Source: Calothrix sp. HK-06 (GTDB taxonomy: Bacteria; Cyanobacteriota; Cyanobacteriia; Cyanobacteriales; Nostocaceae). Taken from it: a stretch of DNA of 64,000 bases. Shown piece by piece: positions 46,183 through 54,939 of this stretch (position 1 is its first letter; each line of letters starts with the position of its first letter). Location: assembly GCF_001904745.1 (NCBI RefSeq), contig NZ_MRCD01000011.1, positions 62,001-126,000 of the forward strand, written 5' to 3'. Under the pieces are notes generated by a model. It did no database searches and was not told where the DNA came from. It was given only the letters and a program-made list of their open reading frames with translations. A program made the position numbers and the translations under genes.

Positions 46183-47946
46183 ATGAAGGATGCAAAATCT
46201 ACTACAAACTCTGCAATGACACATGCCAGCATTGCGGATGTAGAAAACGGTAAAGCAGAAGCAAATATTATTGTTTCTGAACTGTCAGATGAAGCTTTGT
46301 TAAAAATGGAGGTTATTCAAACCCTATTAAAAAATAGCGACTGTAGCACACGTGGTGAGCTTCTCAAACAATCAGCAGAAAAACTTGGTAAGTCTGTACG
46401 AACTGTGCGGCGCCTAGTTGATAAGTGGGAAAAAGAAGGTTTAGCTGGGTTGGTTCAGAATCAACGAGATGATAAAGGTAAGCACCGAGTTAACAAATAC
46501 TGGCAAGAGTTTGTTTTGACGACTTACAAAGAAAATAATAAGGGCAGTAAAAGAATGACTCGCCAGCAGGTATTTATTAGAGCCAAGGCGAGAGCAGATG
46601 AACTAGGTATTGAACCTCCTTCACACATGACGGTTTACCGAATTTTAAAACCGTTAATAGACAAGCAGGAACAAGCTAAAAGTATTCGTAGTCCAGGTTG
46701 GCGCGGTTCGCGTTTATCAGTAAAAACCCGTGATGGCAAAGATTTACAAGTAGAGCATAGTAATCAGGTTTGGCAGTGTGACCATACCCGCGTTGATGTT
46801 TTATTGGTAGACCAGCATGGGAAAATTCTTAGTCGTCCTTGGTTAACAACAGTAATCGATAGTTATTCGCGTTGCATTATGGGCATTAACTTGGGTTACG
46901 ATGCACCGAGTTCGACTGTTGTGGCTTTGGCGTTACGTCATGCAATTTTGCCTAAGCAGTACAGTTCAGAATATGGACTTCATGAAGAATGGGGTACTTA
47001 TGGTTTACCGCAAAATTTCTATACGGACGGAGGTAAAGATTTTCGCTCTAACCATTTGCAGCAAATAGGAGTGCAACTAGGGTTTGTGTGTCATTTACGT
47101 GACAGACCATCTGAGGGTGGTAGTGTTGAGCGTCCATTTAAAACTTTAAATACAGAATTATTTTCAACTTTGGCGGGGTATACAGGTTCTAACGTTCAAG
47201 AAAGACCAGAAGAAGCAGAGAAAGAAGCTTGTTTAACACTACGCCAACTAGAGAAGATGTTGGTGCGTTATATCGTCGATAACTATAACCAACGAATCGA
47301 TGCACGAATGGGCGACCAGACAAGATTTCAACGCTGGGAATCTGGGTTAATTGCAATGCCAGATTTACTTTCTGAAAGGGATTTAGATATTTGCTTAATG
47401 AAGCAAACACGGCGCCAAATTCAACGCGGGGGATATCTACAATTTGAAAACTTGATATACCGAGGTGAGCTTTTAGCGGGTTACGCGGGAGAAAGTGTTG
47501 TATTGCGTTATGACCCTAAAGACATCACAAAAATTTTGGTTTATCGCATGTCCGAGGGTAAAGAAATATTTCTTGCCCGTGCTTATGCTCAAGATTTAGA
47601 GGCAGAAGAACTATCTTTAGATGAAGCAAAAGCGAGCAGCCGTAAAGTCAGGGAAACAGGTAAAGCTATCAATAATCGCTCAATTTTGGCAGAGATAAGA
47701 GAACGGGAAACATTCCCAACTCAAAAGAAAACTAGAAAAGAGCGTCAAAAATTGGAACAGACTGAGGTCAAAAAAGCTAAACAACTTACACCTGTCGAAA
47801 CGGAGAAAGCAATAGATGTGGTATCTATTGATGCAAAACCTACTGGTAAAAATCCTGTTGAGAGTGAGCTTTGCACTGAATCTGGAGAGCTAGATATGCC
47901 AGAAGTACTTGACTACGAACAAATGCGTGAAGATTACGGGTGGTAA
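46183..47946 (+). CDS. tnsB: Transposase TnsB of a type V-K CRISPR-associated transposon
   Basis: The 587-residue protein matches cyanobacterial V-K TnsB along its whole length. It has an N-terminal helix-turn-helix (EKLGKSVRTVRRLVDKWEKE), KSIRSPGWRGSRLSVKTRDG, and the DDE catalytic residues D200 (VWQCDHTRVDVLL), D282 (FYTDGGKDFRS) and E316 (GSVERPFKTLN). The C-terminal TnsC-contact tail ends DYEQMREDYGW. It cuts and joins the 3' transposon ends. All catalytic residues and the tail are intact. The tnsC start is 3 bases after its stop. Confidence 0.97.
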   Translation: MKDAKSTTNSAMTHASIADVENGKAEANIIVSELSDEALLKMEVIQTLLKNSDCSTRGELLKQSAEKLGKSVRTVRRLVDKWEKEGLAGLVQNQRDDKGKHRVNKYWQEFVLTTYKENNKGSKRMTRQQVFIRAKARADELGIEPPSHMTVYRILKPLIDKQEQAKSIRSPGWRGSRLSVKTRDGKDLQVEHSNQVWQCDHTRVDVLLVDQHGKILSRPWLTTVIDSYSRCIMGINLGYDAPSSTVVALALRHAILPKQYSSEYGLHEEWGTYGLPQNFYTDGGKDFRSNHLQQIGVQLGFVCHLRDRPSEGGSVERPFKTLNTELFSTLAGYTGSNVQERPEEAEKEACLTLRQLEKMLVRYIVDNYNQRIDARMGDQTRFQRWESGLIAMPDLLSERDLDICLMKQTRRQIQRGGYLQFENLIYRGELLAGYAGESVVLRYDPKDITKILVYRMSEGKEIFLARAYAQDLEAEELSLDEAKASSRKVRETGKAINNRSILAEIRERETFPTQKKTRKERQKLEQTEVKKAKQLTPVETEKAIDVVSIDAKPTGKNPVESELCTESGELDMPEVLDYEQMREDYGW

Positions 47947-47948
47947 AA

Positions 47949-48785
47949 ATGGTAGCAAAAGAAGCGCAAGAAGTCGCCAAACAGCTAGGTGATATTCCTG
48001 TTAATGATGAGCAATTACAAGCTCAAATCCATCGATTAAATCGCAAAGGATTTGTTCCCTTAGAACAAGTGCAAACTCTGCATGACTGGCTAGAAGGAAA
48101 ACGGCAATCACGTCAATCAGGACGTGTGGTAGGAGAGTCTAGAACTGGTAAGACTATGGGTTGTGATGCATATCGATTAAGAAATAAGCCCAAACAAGAA
48201 GCAGGAAAACCGCCAACAGTGCCTGTAGCTTACATCCAAATTCCTCAAGAGTGCGGCGCCAAAGAATTATTTGGGGTAATTATGGAGCATTTGAAGTACC
48301 AAGTAACTAAAGGAACAGTGGCAGAAATTAGAGATAGAACGCTGCGTGTTCTTAAAGGTTGTGGGGTTGAGATGTTAATCATTGATGAGGCTGACCGTTT
48401 CAAACCCAAGACTTTTGCTGAGGTTCGTGATATTTTCGACAAGTTGGAAATCCCAGTTATTTTGGTGGGGACTGACCGCTTGGATGGTGTGATTAAGCGC
48501 GATGAGCAGGTCTATAACCGTTTTCGGTCTTGTCATCGTTTTGGCAAATTGTCGGGGGAAGAATTTAAACGGACTGTGGAAATTTGGGAAAAGAAGGTTT
48601 TGCAGTTACCAGTAGCTTCCAATCTTTCTAGTAAAACGATGTTGAAAAGCTTGGGGGAAGCGACAGGGGGTTATATCGGTTTGCTCGATATGATTTTGCG
48701 AGAGAGCGCAATCCGTGCCCTGAAAAAGGGATTGCAAAAAATTGATTTGGACACTTTAAAGGAAGTCACTGCGGAGTATCGGTAG
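47949..48785 (+). CDS. tnsC: AAA+ transposition regulator TnsC (type V-K CAST)
   Basis: The 278-residue ATPase has Walker A GESRTGKT (62-69), Walker B MLIIDEAD (141-148) and the sensor region PVILVGTDRLDGVIKRDEQV. It matches short V-K TnsC proteins, which polymerise on DNA and link the Cas12k-TniQ target complex with TnsB. The ATG at 47949 was chosen because the product then starts MVAKEAQEVAKQLG like its relatives; a GTG at 47940 would overlap tnsB. Its stop overlaps the tniQ start by one base. Confidence 0.96.
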   Translation: MVAKEAQEVAKQLGDIPVNDEQLQAQIHRLNRKGFVPLEQVQTLHDWLEGKRQSRQSGRVVGESRTGKTMGCDAYRLRNKPKQEAGKPPTVPVAYIQIPQECGAKELFGVIMEHLKYQVTKGTVAEIRDRTLRVLKGCGVEMLIIDEADRFKPKTFAEVRDIFDKLEIPVILVGTDRLDGVIKRDEQVYNRFRSCHRFGKLSGEEFKRTVEIWEKKVLQLPVASNLSSKTMLKSLGEATGGYIGLLDMILRESAIRALKKGLQKIDLDTLKEVTAEYR

Positions 48786-49294
48786 TGGAAGAAGAATATA
48801 TTAAACCTTGGCTATTTCAAGTTGAGCCATTTGAAGGAGAAAGTTTAAGTCACTTTTTGGGAAGGTTTCGACGCGCAAATGAGTTAACACCTGGCGGGTT
48901 GGGCAAAGCTACGGGACTTGGAGGAGCAATTGCTCGTTGGGAGAAATTTCGATTTAATCCTCCCCCAGATGGTCAGCAATTAGAGAAACTAGCTGTCGTG
49001 ACAGCTATTAATGTTGATAGGTTGACACAAATGTTGGCGCCTCCTGGTACAGGTATGAAACTTGAGCCGATTCGTTTGTGTGGGGCTTGTTATGCTGAGT
49101 CACCTTGCCACAAAATTGAGTGGCAGTTTAAGGAAACACAAGGGTGTAAGCACCATAAATTGCGTTTGTTATCAGAATGTCCTAATTGTGGCGCCAGGTT
49201 TAAGGTTCCGGCTTTATGGATGGATGGGTGGTGTCATCGGTGTTTTACACCGTTTGTGGAGATGGTTAAGTGGCAAAAACAAACTAACCATTAA
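48785..49294 (+). CDS. tniQ: Target-selection protein TniQ (type V-K CAST)
   Basis: The 169-residue protein is a short TniQ. The N-terminal KPWLFQVEPFEGESLSHFLG and RFRRANELTPGGLG are the family hallmark; zinc-binding pairs follow in LCGACYAESPCH, CPNCGARF and CHRC. In V-K CASTs TniQ caps the TnsC filament at the Cas12k R-loop. The GTG start at 48785 overlaps the tnsC stop, indicating translational coupling. Size and motifs match intact relatives. Confidence 0.95.
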   Translation: MEEEYIKPWLFQVEPFEGESLSHFLGRFRRANELTPGGLGKATGLGGAIARWEKFRFNPPPDGQQLEKLAVVTAINVDRLTQMLAPPGTGMKLEPIRLCGACYAESPCHKIEWQFKETQGCKHHKLRLLSECPNCGARFKVPALWMDGWCHRCFTPFVEMVKWQKQTNH

Positions 49295-49329
49295 AATGAA
49301 AACACAGTTTGGTTAAGTACTTTCATTTT
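49293..49329. terminator. Bidirectional terminator between tniQ and the HNH remnant
   Basis: Perfect 9-bp arms AAAATGAAA (49293-49301) and TTTCATTTT (49321-49329), starting at the tniQ stop codon. The A/T-rich flanks allow termination in both directions between convergent genes. Confidence 0.65.
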
Positions 49330-49330
49330 G

Positions 49331-49940
49331 CTAATCCCCATCAATATCATGAATTGACTCAAGGCTTAAATTTTTGCCCATTGCCTTGCTAATTAGTTCC
49401 ATAAGAGCTTCTGCTCTCGCTTGGAAAAATGCTTCAAAGTCGTCACATCGTAAAGTTTCTAGTGTGATGCAGTGTGATTGCAGTATTCTATCAAGGTTAG
49501 TAGCCCCTGTTCCACATAGCTCAAATTCTTTTAGGTAAAGCGAAGGCGCCTTACAGCCTATTGTTTTGTTGGTTTTGGCGCTCAATGGGGTGCGGTTAAC
49601 AAGACAGTTATATTTTTTGGGGTCAATTCCTTGTTTACGACACCATGCAACAGGAAATATGTGGCGAGAATCGATTTGTTCCTCAAAATAAACAACGTCG
49701 TTAATTTCTTCTGCTGTAAACCAATCAACGGCACCTTCGCTTCGTAGTAATGCGGCGAATCCTTGGTAAACGGCGCCAAGTTGCTTTCTAACGCTGATTA
49801 GTCGCTCCAATGAGAAATTTGCTTGCGTAATAGCAAAAGGACTTGAGCCACCATCAAGCCATGCTGGAATTTCAACAATATCTCGTTCAGCTTGAGAATG
49901 GTGCGAGTAAGTATAAATCTCACCAAATATCCCGTGTTTA
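49331..49940 (-). pseudogene. C-terminal remnant of a DUF262-HNH (GmrSD-like) gene
   Basis: The reading runs from about 49940 (GIFGEIYTYSHHSQAERDIV) through VRKQLGAVYQGFAALL and the HNH motif QIDSRHIFPVAWC with YNCLVNRTPL to the stop at 49331. It aligns throughout with the last 200 residues of the next gene (50066-51922), so it is a second copy whose DUF262 half is deleted. Two GGCGCC sites lie inside. The HNH residues remain, but without the nucleotide-binding half it is probably dead. Confidence 0.75.
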
Positions 49941-50065
49941 ATTCAGTGTTGCTTTTCGATAGACTACTGTTTTTTGTTCATGATACAGAAAGAGACGATT
50001 GCTTAGTGTTAAATTAACATTAGCTCAGTTTTCTAATTCTAAAAATCTTTATTTCTTAGTCAAGA

Positions 50066-51922
50066 TTAAATCAATTGTATTTGCTGTACCCTGTTTTGCA
50101 TATTTTTTGTTTTTGACTCCTTGCTTGTGGCTTCTGTAGTATCTAATACAACTGATTTACCCATTGCTTTTGCTATTAAATCAAGTAATGCTCGACGCCG
50201 TAATACAAAGAATGTTTCAAAGTCGTCCATCCAAAGGGTTTCCGGCTCTATTAAATGTGAAGTTAAAATCTTATCCAACCTTTTTTTAGAAATGCCCTGT
50301 TGTTGGACTAGTTTCAATAAGTACTCAGAAGGTGCCTTTCCACCAATAAATCTATTTGTCCTATCTCGCAGTGGTGTCCGGTTTATCAAACAATTATAAA
50401 GGTGAGCCTCAATATTTTGCTTTTTACACCATGCCTCTGGAAATACGTGATGTGATTCAATCGCATCGTCAAATGCTTTTACATTACTCAACTCCTCCCC
50501 AGTCGAAAAATCAATTGCTCCATGTTTCCGCAGTAAGGCATTTAGGGCTTTAAATACTGCACCTTGTCGCCTAGTAACCGTCAATAATCGTTTTCCATCG
50601 AAACTTGTTGATTCTATTAGACTCGGCACTTTTCCTGAGCTAATCCACTCAGGTGCTTCTAACATGTCCTTCGCAGTAAGGTGGCTTTGCCAAGCAATAT
50701 ATTTCTCTCCAAACAACCCCGACCACCACCAACGCTCTAATTTGGAACGAGAATTGTCGTTGAGTAACCCAACGACGCTAATAATTGCTGCTAAAGTCAC
50801 TAACTGCATTGGATAAGCAATATCACTTGGTTGCTGGAACCCTAGCCCGTGGAGAAATTTAGCAGTTTCTTTAAACCCAGCTAACATTTGATAGGAATGT
50901 GTTTTGTATTCCTCTAGGCTTAAGTTATAGACCCGCGTCCGACAGCCCACACCAGGAAGTTGGTGAACATTCGCTCCTGATTGAATTACGTTTTGGCGCC
51001 GATGGTAAGTTGCGAGGAGTGTGACACCAGCAAGCCAATCTGTATTACGTATTTCCTGTAGTACATTAAATTTGTATAATTCGCGAGTAACATCCTCAAA
51101 ATGGTTGCGTAGTGAAAAATCTGACGCAGCAAACAAGGCTGTTGTTAAATCAAAGAATGTCAGTGGTGTTGGCATTTCATTAACATCCTCGAATACCTGG
51201 CAAACTGCAATTTTTGATAGTTCCGGTCTTAACTCGATGACAGCAATTTGGTAATGCTCGAACTTCTTGATAATTTCGGTCTCAAACTGCTCTATCAGCT
51301 TTAATTTATCAGCTTCATATTTCCAATGTTTTTGAAATTCTCCTCGCCAAGCTGGAAAATTGAACACCTCACTGACGGGAAACATCATCAATTCGTACTC
51401 TCTTTCTGGAGTTGAGCAATTTGCATAACCGTACCGACCTTTTTTGATACGGGTCACTGGAAAGCTGATAATTGCATCAATCCTATCAATATTGGGGTCT
51501 AAAGCAGCACGTATATTGATATAGTATACACGTTCTTGGATTTTTTGAGTGCGCTTATCGCGGATGAGTACTGGTCTTCCAGAACGAAAACACATATAAG
51601 ATGTTGTAGCCCGCTGCTGCCCATCTAAAATCATGCTTTCTGGATTTGGTGGATTGTTAAGTTCTACCCCTTCAAGCAATCTTGGTTTAAAGATGGCGAT
51701 GGCGCCTGTTTCATTTGTTTTTAGCGTCAAGAATGACCCAATAGGGAAAGATTGCGAAATACTTGAAATCAATTTCATGACTTGCTGGTCTGACCACACA
51801 AAGCTGCGTTGTAGGTCAGGAAGTTGGATTGTTCCCGAATGGATGTTTTCCAAGAAGTCTGATAATGCTTCTTTGGCATTGTCGAACATACTGATAGAAT
51901 TCATTGCTGCTTCAAATTGCAA
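50066..51922 (-). CDS. DUF262-HNH protein (GmrSD-like type IV restriction enzyme)
   Basis: The 618-residue protein has DUF262 motifs IQLPDLQRSFVWSDQQVMKL (about 33-52) and MILDGQQRATTSYMCF (about 96-111), a long helical middle, and a C-terminal HNH-type nuclease DAIESHHVFPEAWC (about 490-503) with YNCLINRTPLRDRTN. Fusion of the two domains corresponds to GmrS plus GmrD, an NTP-dependent nuclease cutting phage DNA with modified cytosines. It is the first intact cargo-type gene after the transposition genes. Start: ATG at 51922 or 51904. Confidence 0.82.
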   Translation of the reverse strand: MQFEAAMNSISMFDNAKEALSDFLENIHSGTIQLPDLQRSFVWSDQQVMKLISSISQSFPIGSFLTLKTNETGAIAIFKPRLLEGVELNNPPNPESMILDGQQRATTSYMCFRSGRPVLIRDKRTQKIQERVYYINIRAALDPNIDRIDAIISFPVTRIKKGRYGYANCSTPEREYELMMFPVSEVFNFPAWRGEFQKHWKYEADKLKLIEQFETEIIKKFEHYQIAVIELRPELSKIAVCQVFEDVNEMPTPLTFFDLTTALFAASDFSLRNHFEDVTRELYKFNVLQEIRNTDWLAGVTLLATYHRRQNVIQSGANVHQLPGVGCRTRVYNLSLEEYKTHSYQMLAGFKETAKFLHGLGFQQPSDIAYPMQLVTLAAIISVVGLLNDNSRSKLERWWWSGLFGEKYIAWQSHLTAKDMLEAPEWISSGKVPSLIESTSFDGKRLLTVTRRQGAVFKALNALLRKHGAIDFSTGEELSNVKAFDDAIESHHVFPEAWCKKQNIEAHLYNCLINRTPLRDRTNRFIGGKAPSEYLLKLVQQQGISKKRLDKILTSHLIEPETLWMDDFETFFVLRRRALLDLIAKAMGKSVVLDTTEATSKESKTKNMQNRVQQIQLI

Positions 51923-52046
51923 TTGGTAATATTACAAACTCTTACAACAGTAACCTTGGTTGGCGTATGACAATCAACAATCAATAAAGGCAGTATCAAG
52001 GTGATACTTTTTTATAAATTTTTGTTAACAATATATTGACTATTGT

Positions 52047-52340
52047 TCAAGAAGGACAAATACGCTGTTGAAGTTGTTCTGGAATCTCATCAAACGATTC
52101 AAGAAAAATATCAGCCAATGCAAGATAACGCATGTGATACTTCGTTGGAGGGCTGAAATTCTCCCCTTGCTCGAACCAGCGTTTGACATTTGCGACACTA
52201 CAGTTACACAATGCTGCCATTTGCGCGCGCGTCACATCCCATTTCGCTTCAAATTCACGGGGAGTCATGCCCAGTTGGCAGTTAGCAAACCTTTGGATTA
52301 AACCTAGTTCATTTTGTCTTAAACGACGGGGAGTGTTCAT
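52047..52340 (-). CDS. Helix-turn-helix protein B
   Basis: Taking the ATG at 52340 gives 97 residues starting MNTPRRLRQNELG. The middle, EAKWDVTRAQMAALCNCSVA then NVKRWFEQGENF, is a helix-turn-helix; the rest is helical. The ATG overlaps the stop of the preceding gene (ATGA), so they are translationally coupled. It is a distant paralogue of protein A (53258-53599), with the shared pattern W.V.R…A..C.CS…V..WF.QG. It is probably a DNA-binding regulator of this small operon. Confidence 0.6.
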   Translation of the reverse strand: MNTPRRLRQNELGLIQRFANCQLGMTPREFEAKWDVTRAQMAALCNCSVANVKRWFEQGENFSPPTKYHMRYLALADIFLESFDEIPEQLQQRICPS

Positions 52341-52879
52341 TGTACTTCCGACTGGGTAAGTGTTACTGGTTCTAAATGATGCTCCCAAGCGGTATCAGCC
52401 AAACAAAACTGAGCGCTGTGGGATTCTTTATCGAGCAAAATCAAATATTTCCATGTCCACTGGTGCCGATTTGAAGCGTAAGCATAAAAGCGACCAATGG
52501 CTACTCCTGTGTCGGTTTCGTCTTCTTCTGATAACGGACGCCACTGTAAGCGGTCACCGTATAAGAAGCTCGGCATGGCAGCACTGTCAGGGAAATCTTC
52601 GGGTAGCGTGGTGTTTAGGGGAGGCACTTCTAAGTTAATACGCGGTAAATCAGTAATGTCATTCCCAAAGCGTAGGTTATCGGCAAAGTTGGTAACAATT
52701 TCGTGATTGAGATTTTGGCTCAATTGCTGGATAAGCAATGCTGCTAAGGCGTTAATCTCGTTTGCGTGCAATATTTGACCCGAAGCGCTGGTAATTTTGG
52801 AGATATTTTCCAGCAGTTGAGTTACACCGAAATTTTGTACCAATTCTTGGGCGCCTTCAAAGTTGTGTATTGAGGTCAT
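52337..52879 (-). CDS. Unrecognised protein between two HTH genes
   Basis: I do not recognise this 180-residue protein. It is acidic and has an N-terminal helical part (HANEINALAALLIQQLSQNL, about 38-57), a proline-rich middle (LEVPPLNTTLPEDFPDSAAM) and a C-terminal strand-rich part with VAIGRFYAYASNRHQWTWKY. Its stop overlaps the start of HTH protein B by ATGA. The conserved operon context (A, a small helical protein, this one, B) suggests one regulatory or plasmid/transposon-maintenance module. Confidence 0.5.
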   Translation of the reverse strand: MTSIHNFEGAQELVQNFGVTQLLENISKITSASGQILHANEINALAALLIQQLSQNLNHEIVTNFADNLRFGNDITDLPRINLEVPPLNTTLPEDFPDSAAMPSFLYGDRLQWRPLSEEDETDTGVAIGRFYAYASNRHQWTWKYLILLDKESHSAQFCLADTAWEHHLEPVTLTQSEVQ

Positions 52880-52900
52880 TGCTTAATTGACGGTAGTATT

Positions 52901-53149
52901 TTATAGTTCTAGGGCTGTGCTTTCTACGAGTTTGGCTGCGTTTTGAAATGCTTGCTTATGTAAGTAAAAAGCTACAGAGAGTAAACAATCCGCAAGCAAG
53001 TGACCACAATCGACTAACTCTAACAACACTACGTTGATAATTTGTTGGAGATTTTGCAGCTGCATGAGTTCTACGGACTGACGTACACCTTCACGTAAGC
53101 CTGTAGTATCAAAAATATCTTCTTTATTAGAGTCCATACTTTGAAACAC
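52901..53149 (-). CDS. Small helical protein of the HTH operon
   Basis: The product of 78-82 residues (start ATG at 53149, or 53137 giving MDSNKEDIFDTTG) is nearly all helical: VRQSVELMQLQNLQQIINVV, LLELVDCGHLLADCLLSVAF and HKQAFQNAAKLVESTALEL. No family is recognised. Two palindromic operator sites lie 73-108 bases upstream of its start. Confidence 0.45.
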   Translation of the reverse strand: MFQSMDSNKEDIFDTTGLREGVRQSVELMQLQNLQQIINVVLLELVDCGHLLADCLLSVAFYLHKQAFQNAAKLVESTALEL

Positions 53150-53221
53150 TTATGGTCGTAATAATCGATTGAGCGGTGTTTAGAATGTAAAACCACCCAA
53201 TTAATGACCATAGAATAATTA

Positions 53222-53257
53222 TTGCCATCATGGCAAGAAAAACTTGCCATTTGGCAA
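53222..53257. promoter_or_regulatory. Pair of TTGCCAT…GGCAA palindromes
   Basis: TTGCCATCATGGCAA (53222-53236) and TTGCCATTTGGCAA (53244-53257) lie in tandem upstream of the 52901-53149 gene, beginning right after the stop codon of HTH protein A. The second is identical to the site at 53605-53618. They are good candidates for the operator of protein A or B. Confidence 0.65.
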
Positions 53258-53599
53258 TTAGGAATTGTTAAGATTTTTTCGTGGCTTTTGGCGATACATT
53301 TCCCGTAACTTTTGTAAATACTCTGGTTCTGTGTCAATAGCAGTCCAAATGTGGTGTACCAAAGCTAGACGTTGCTTGTGTTTTTCGCTTGGCGTTCTGC
53401 GGTCAATACCTTGCGAAAACCAGTGATTGACTGTTGTTAGGGAACAGTCGCAGATAAAAGCTAATTCCTCTCGTGACACTTCCCAGTGCCTGAGAAACTC
53501 GTCGAGTTCCATCAAATACTCGTTTAGGGGGTTTAGATATGCGTTGAACGCATCCCAGTGTCGCTGAGTAGGATTTTTTGCAGCAATACCCATAGCCAT
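53258..53599 (-). CDS. Helix-turn-helix protein A
   Basis: The 113-residue protein has FLRHWEVSREELAFICDCSL then TTVNHWFSQGIDRRTPSEKH, a helix-turn-helix with a W at the recognition helix, and a helical C-terminus with a basic tail (YRQKPRKNLNNS). The palindrome TTGCCATTTGGCAA lies 6 bases upstream of its start and again just after its stop, so it probably regulates itself and the genes that follow. Same strand as 52047-53149. Confidence 0.6.
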   Translation of the reverse strand: MAMGIAAKNPTQRHWDAFNAYLNPLNEYLMELDEFLRHWEVSREELAFICDCSLTTVNHWFSQGIDRRTPSEKHKQRLALVHHIWTAIDTEPEYLQKLREMYRQKPRKNLNNS

Positions 53600-53604
53600 C
53601 TATA

Positions 53605-53618
53605 TTGCCATTTGGCAA
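53605..53618. promoter_or_regulatory. TTGCCATTTGGCAA operator upstream of HTH protein A
   Basis: This perfect 14-base palindrome ends 6 bases before the ATG of protein A and is identical to 53244-53257. Binding here would block the ribosome site or promoter, fitting autorepression. Confidence 0.65.
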
Positions 53619-53668
53619 ATTAAGCTATCATACCTTTTGGGAATGCGAAATTCTACCAAAAAAATCGA

Positions 53669-53682
53669 CCGCCTAACGGCGG
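53669..53682 (-). other. Hairpin downstream of variable repeat A
   Basis: CCGCCTAACGGCGG forms a 5-bp stem with a 4-base loop about 70 bases beyond the end of variable repeat A. The 85 bases between repeat and hairpin are conserved at the other target gene (hairpin CCGCCGTCAGGCGG, 56387-56400), with loop changes only. Hairpins with a 4-base loop just downstream of the variable repeat are needed for efficient retrohoming in the Bordetella phage DGR, so this is a likely homing hairpin as well as a terminator (T-runs on the minus strand). Confidence 0.6.
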
Positions 53683-53736
53683 AAAAAAAGGAAAAAAGAA
53701 AAAAAGTAAAGGGCAATAGAACTAAAGTATAAAGGG

Positions 53737-54615
53737 CTACTGAAGAACCCTCCCAACCCCGCAGACTACGCGAAAACCAAACCTGTAGTAGTTGATGCCG
53801 ACGCGCTCCGCCCTATCGTTGAGGAAGCGAGACGCAGAACGGCAGTCTCCTGGATAGTCATACCAGGAACCGCCACGCAGCACAGCACTTCCTTGCTTTT
53901 GATAAATATTATCATTCTTATTATCAAACCAAGCACTACCATCCACTGGCGCCCCTTCATAATTATTGTGCCAATCATCAAGACACCATTCCCATACGTT
54001 TCCATGCATATCGTATAACCCAAACGCATTCGCGGCGCCAAAACTTCCTACGGGTGTTGTTTTGCGACGGGATTTTCCTTTAGAACCTCGACCATAGGAG
54101 CCTGACAATTTATATTCTTTGTCATTCGTGCCATGATAATTAGCTAAATCAGTTGTAATTGTCTCGCCTAAGTGAAATGGTGTAGTAGTACCCGCACGGC
54201 AAGCATATTCCCATTCTGCTTCACTAGGAAGACTATATTTTCTTTTTGTATTTGTGTAGCTAGTAAGACGCGAGCAAAATTCAACAGCATCGTACCAACT
54301 GACCTGCTCAACAGGTAGGTTATCACCTTTAAATCTTGATGGGTCTGGTTTTAAATCGCTGTTAACTCGCAGATGCCCCATATTCGCTACTGCTCGCCAT
54401 TGTGCTTGGGTAATAGGATATTTACCCATAAAGAAAGTTGGAACTGTAACTTCGTGTTGGGGACGTTCACGACTCGTACTACCTTCTTCCGTTTCTGGCG
54501 CCCCCATTGTAAAAGTACCACCCCTAATCAGCACCATCTCTAGTTTGACTCCATTTCCCAAGTCTTCAACAAAATGTAGTCCTGTCCGGCGGTGTTTGGT
54601 GATTGCTAGTGCCAT
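53737..54615 (-). CDS. DGR target protein A, formylglycine-generating-enzyme (C-type lectin) fold
   Basis: The 292-residue protein is a single FGE-sulfatase/SUMF1 domain: LVLIRGG-type start (MVLIRGGTFTMGAPETEEGS), LPSEAEWEYACRAGTTTPF, GLYDMHGNVWEWCLDDW and AVLRGGSWYDYPGDCRSASR, ending GFRVVCGVGRVLQ. In DGR targets this C-type-lectin fold displays a variable ligand-binding face. Its last 43 codons are variable repeat A, related to the template at 54792-54918. It lacks the extra N-terminal domain of target B. It is probably a secondary target or a diversified partner. Confidence 0.9.
   Translation of the reverse strand: MALAITKHRRTGLHFVEDLGNGVKLEMVLIRGGTFTMGAPETEEGSTSRERPQHEVTVPTFFMGKYPITQAQWRAVANMGHLRVNSDLKPDPSRFKGDNLPVEQVSWYDAVEFCSRLTSYTNTKRKYSLPSEAEWEYACRAGTTTPFHLGETITTDLANYHGTNDKEYKLSGSYGRGSKGKSRRKTTPVGSFGAANAFGLYDMHGNVWEWCLDDWHNNYEGAPVDGSAWFDNKNDNIYQKQGSAVLRGGSWYDYPGDCRSASRFLNDRAERVGINYYRFGFRVVCGVGRVLQ
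53751..53880 (-). repeat. DGR variable repeat A
   Basis: The 130-bp repeat corresponds to the 127-bp template. Most differences replace template adenines: AAC to GAC, AAT to TAT, GAA to GGA, AAC to TTC and CTC. One codon more is present between GAGCGC and GGTTTTCGC than in the template, and an AGG codon there cannot come from adenine changes alone. So this copy was not made entirely from the present template. Confidence 0.88.
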
Positions 54616-54791
54616 ATTTATTTTTATTTTTTATAATATTTTGAAGGTGAGATAACTTTTCAGCTTGCTTACTAAGCTACCTCACCTAGTTTGATTTTTG
54701 GATATCGTCACCGACATCTCAGGAACAGGCTGGACTCTTCAATTACACCCTCGACAGATTCCCACCTGCCGACTCTCGCGGTGAAGAGACA
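54616..54791. other. Spacer between target gene A and the template repeat
   Basis: It contains a 7-bp inverted repeat AGGTGAG … CTCACCT (about 54645-54687), and TTATAATATTTT close to the target A start. It probably holds the promoter and ribosome site of target A or a processing hairpin of the template RNA. Confidence 0.35.
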
Positions 54792-54918
54792 TCCCAACCC
54801 CGCAGACTACGCGAAAACCAATATTGTTGTTGTTGTTGTCGCGCTCCGCCCTATTGTTGTTGTTGCGAGACGCAGAACGGCAGTTTTCTGGATTGTTATA
54901 CCAGGAACCGCCACGCAG
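54792..54918 (-). ncRNA. DGR template repeat
   Basis: The 127-bp template lies 21 bases downstream of the reverse-transcriptase stop. Read on the minus strand it would encode WYNNPENCRSASRNNNNRAE and RDNNNNNIGFRVVCGVG, with twelve AAC/AAT codons where the variable repeats have many residues. Conserved ends CTGCGTGGCGG and GGGGTTGGGA match both variable repeats. AAC/AAT codons are typical because adenine-specific mutagenesis of them never gives a stop codon. The RNA is copied by RT-Avd into mutated cDNA. Confidence 0.93.
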
Positions 54919-54939
54919 TCGGGTTCGCCTATCCCTTCT

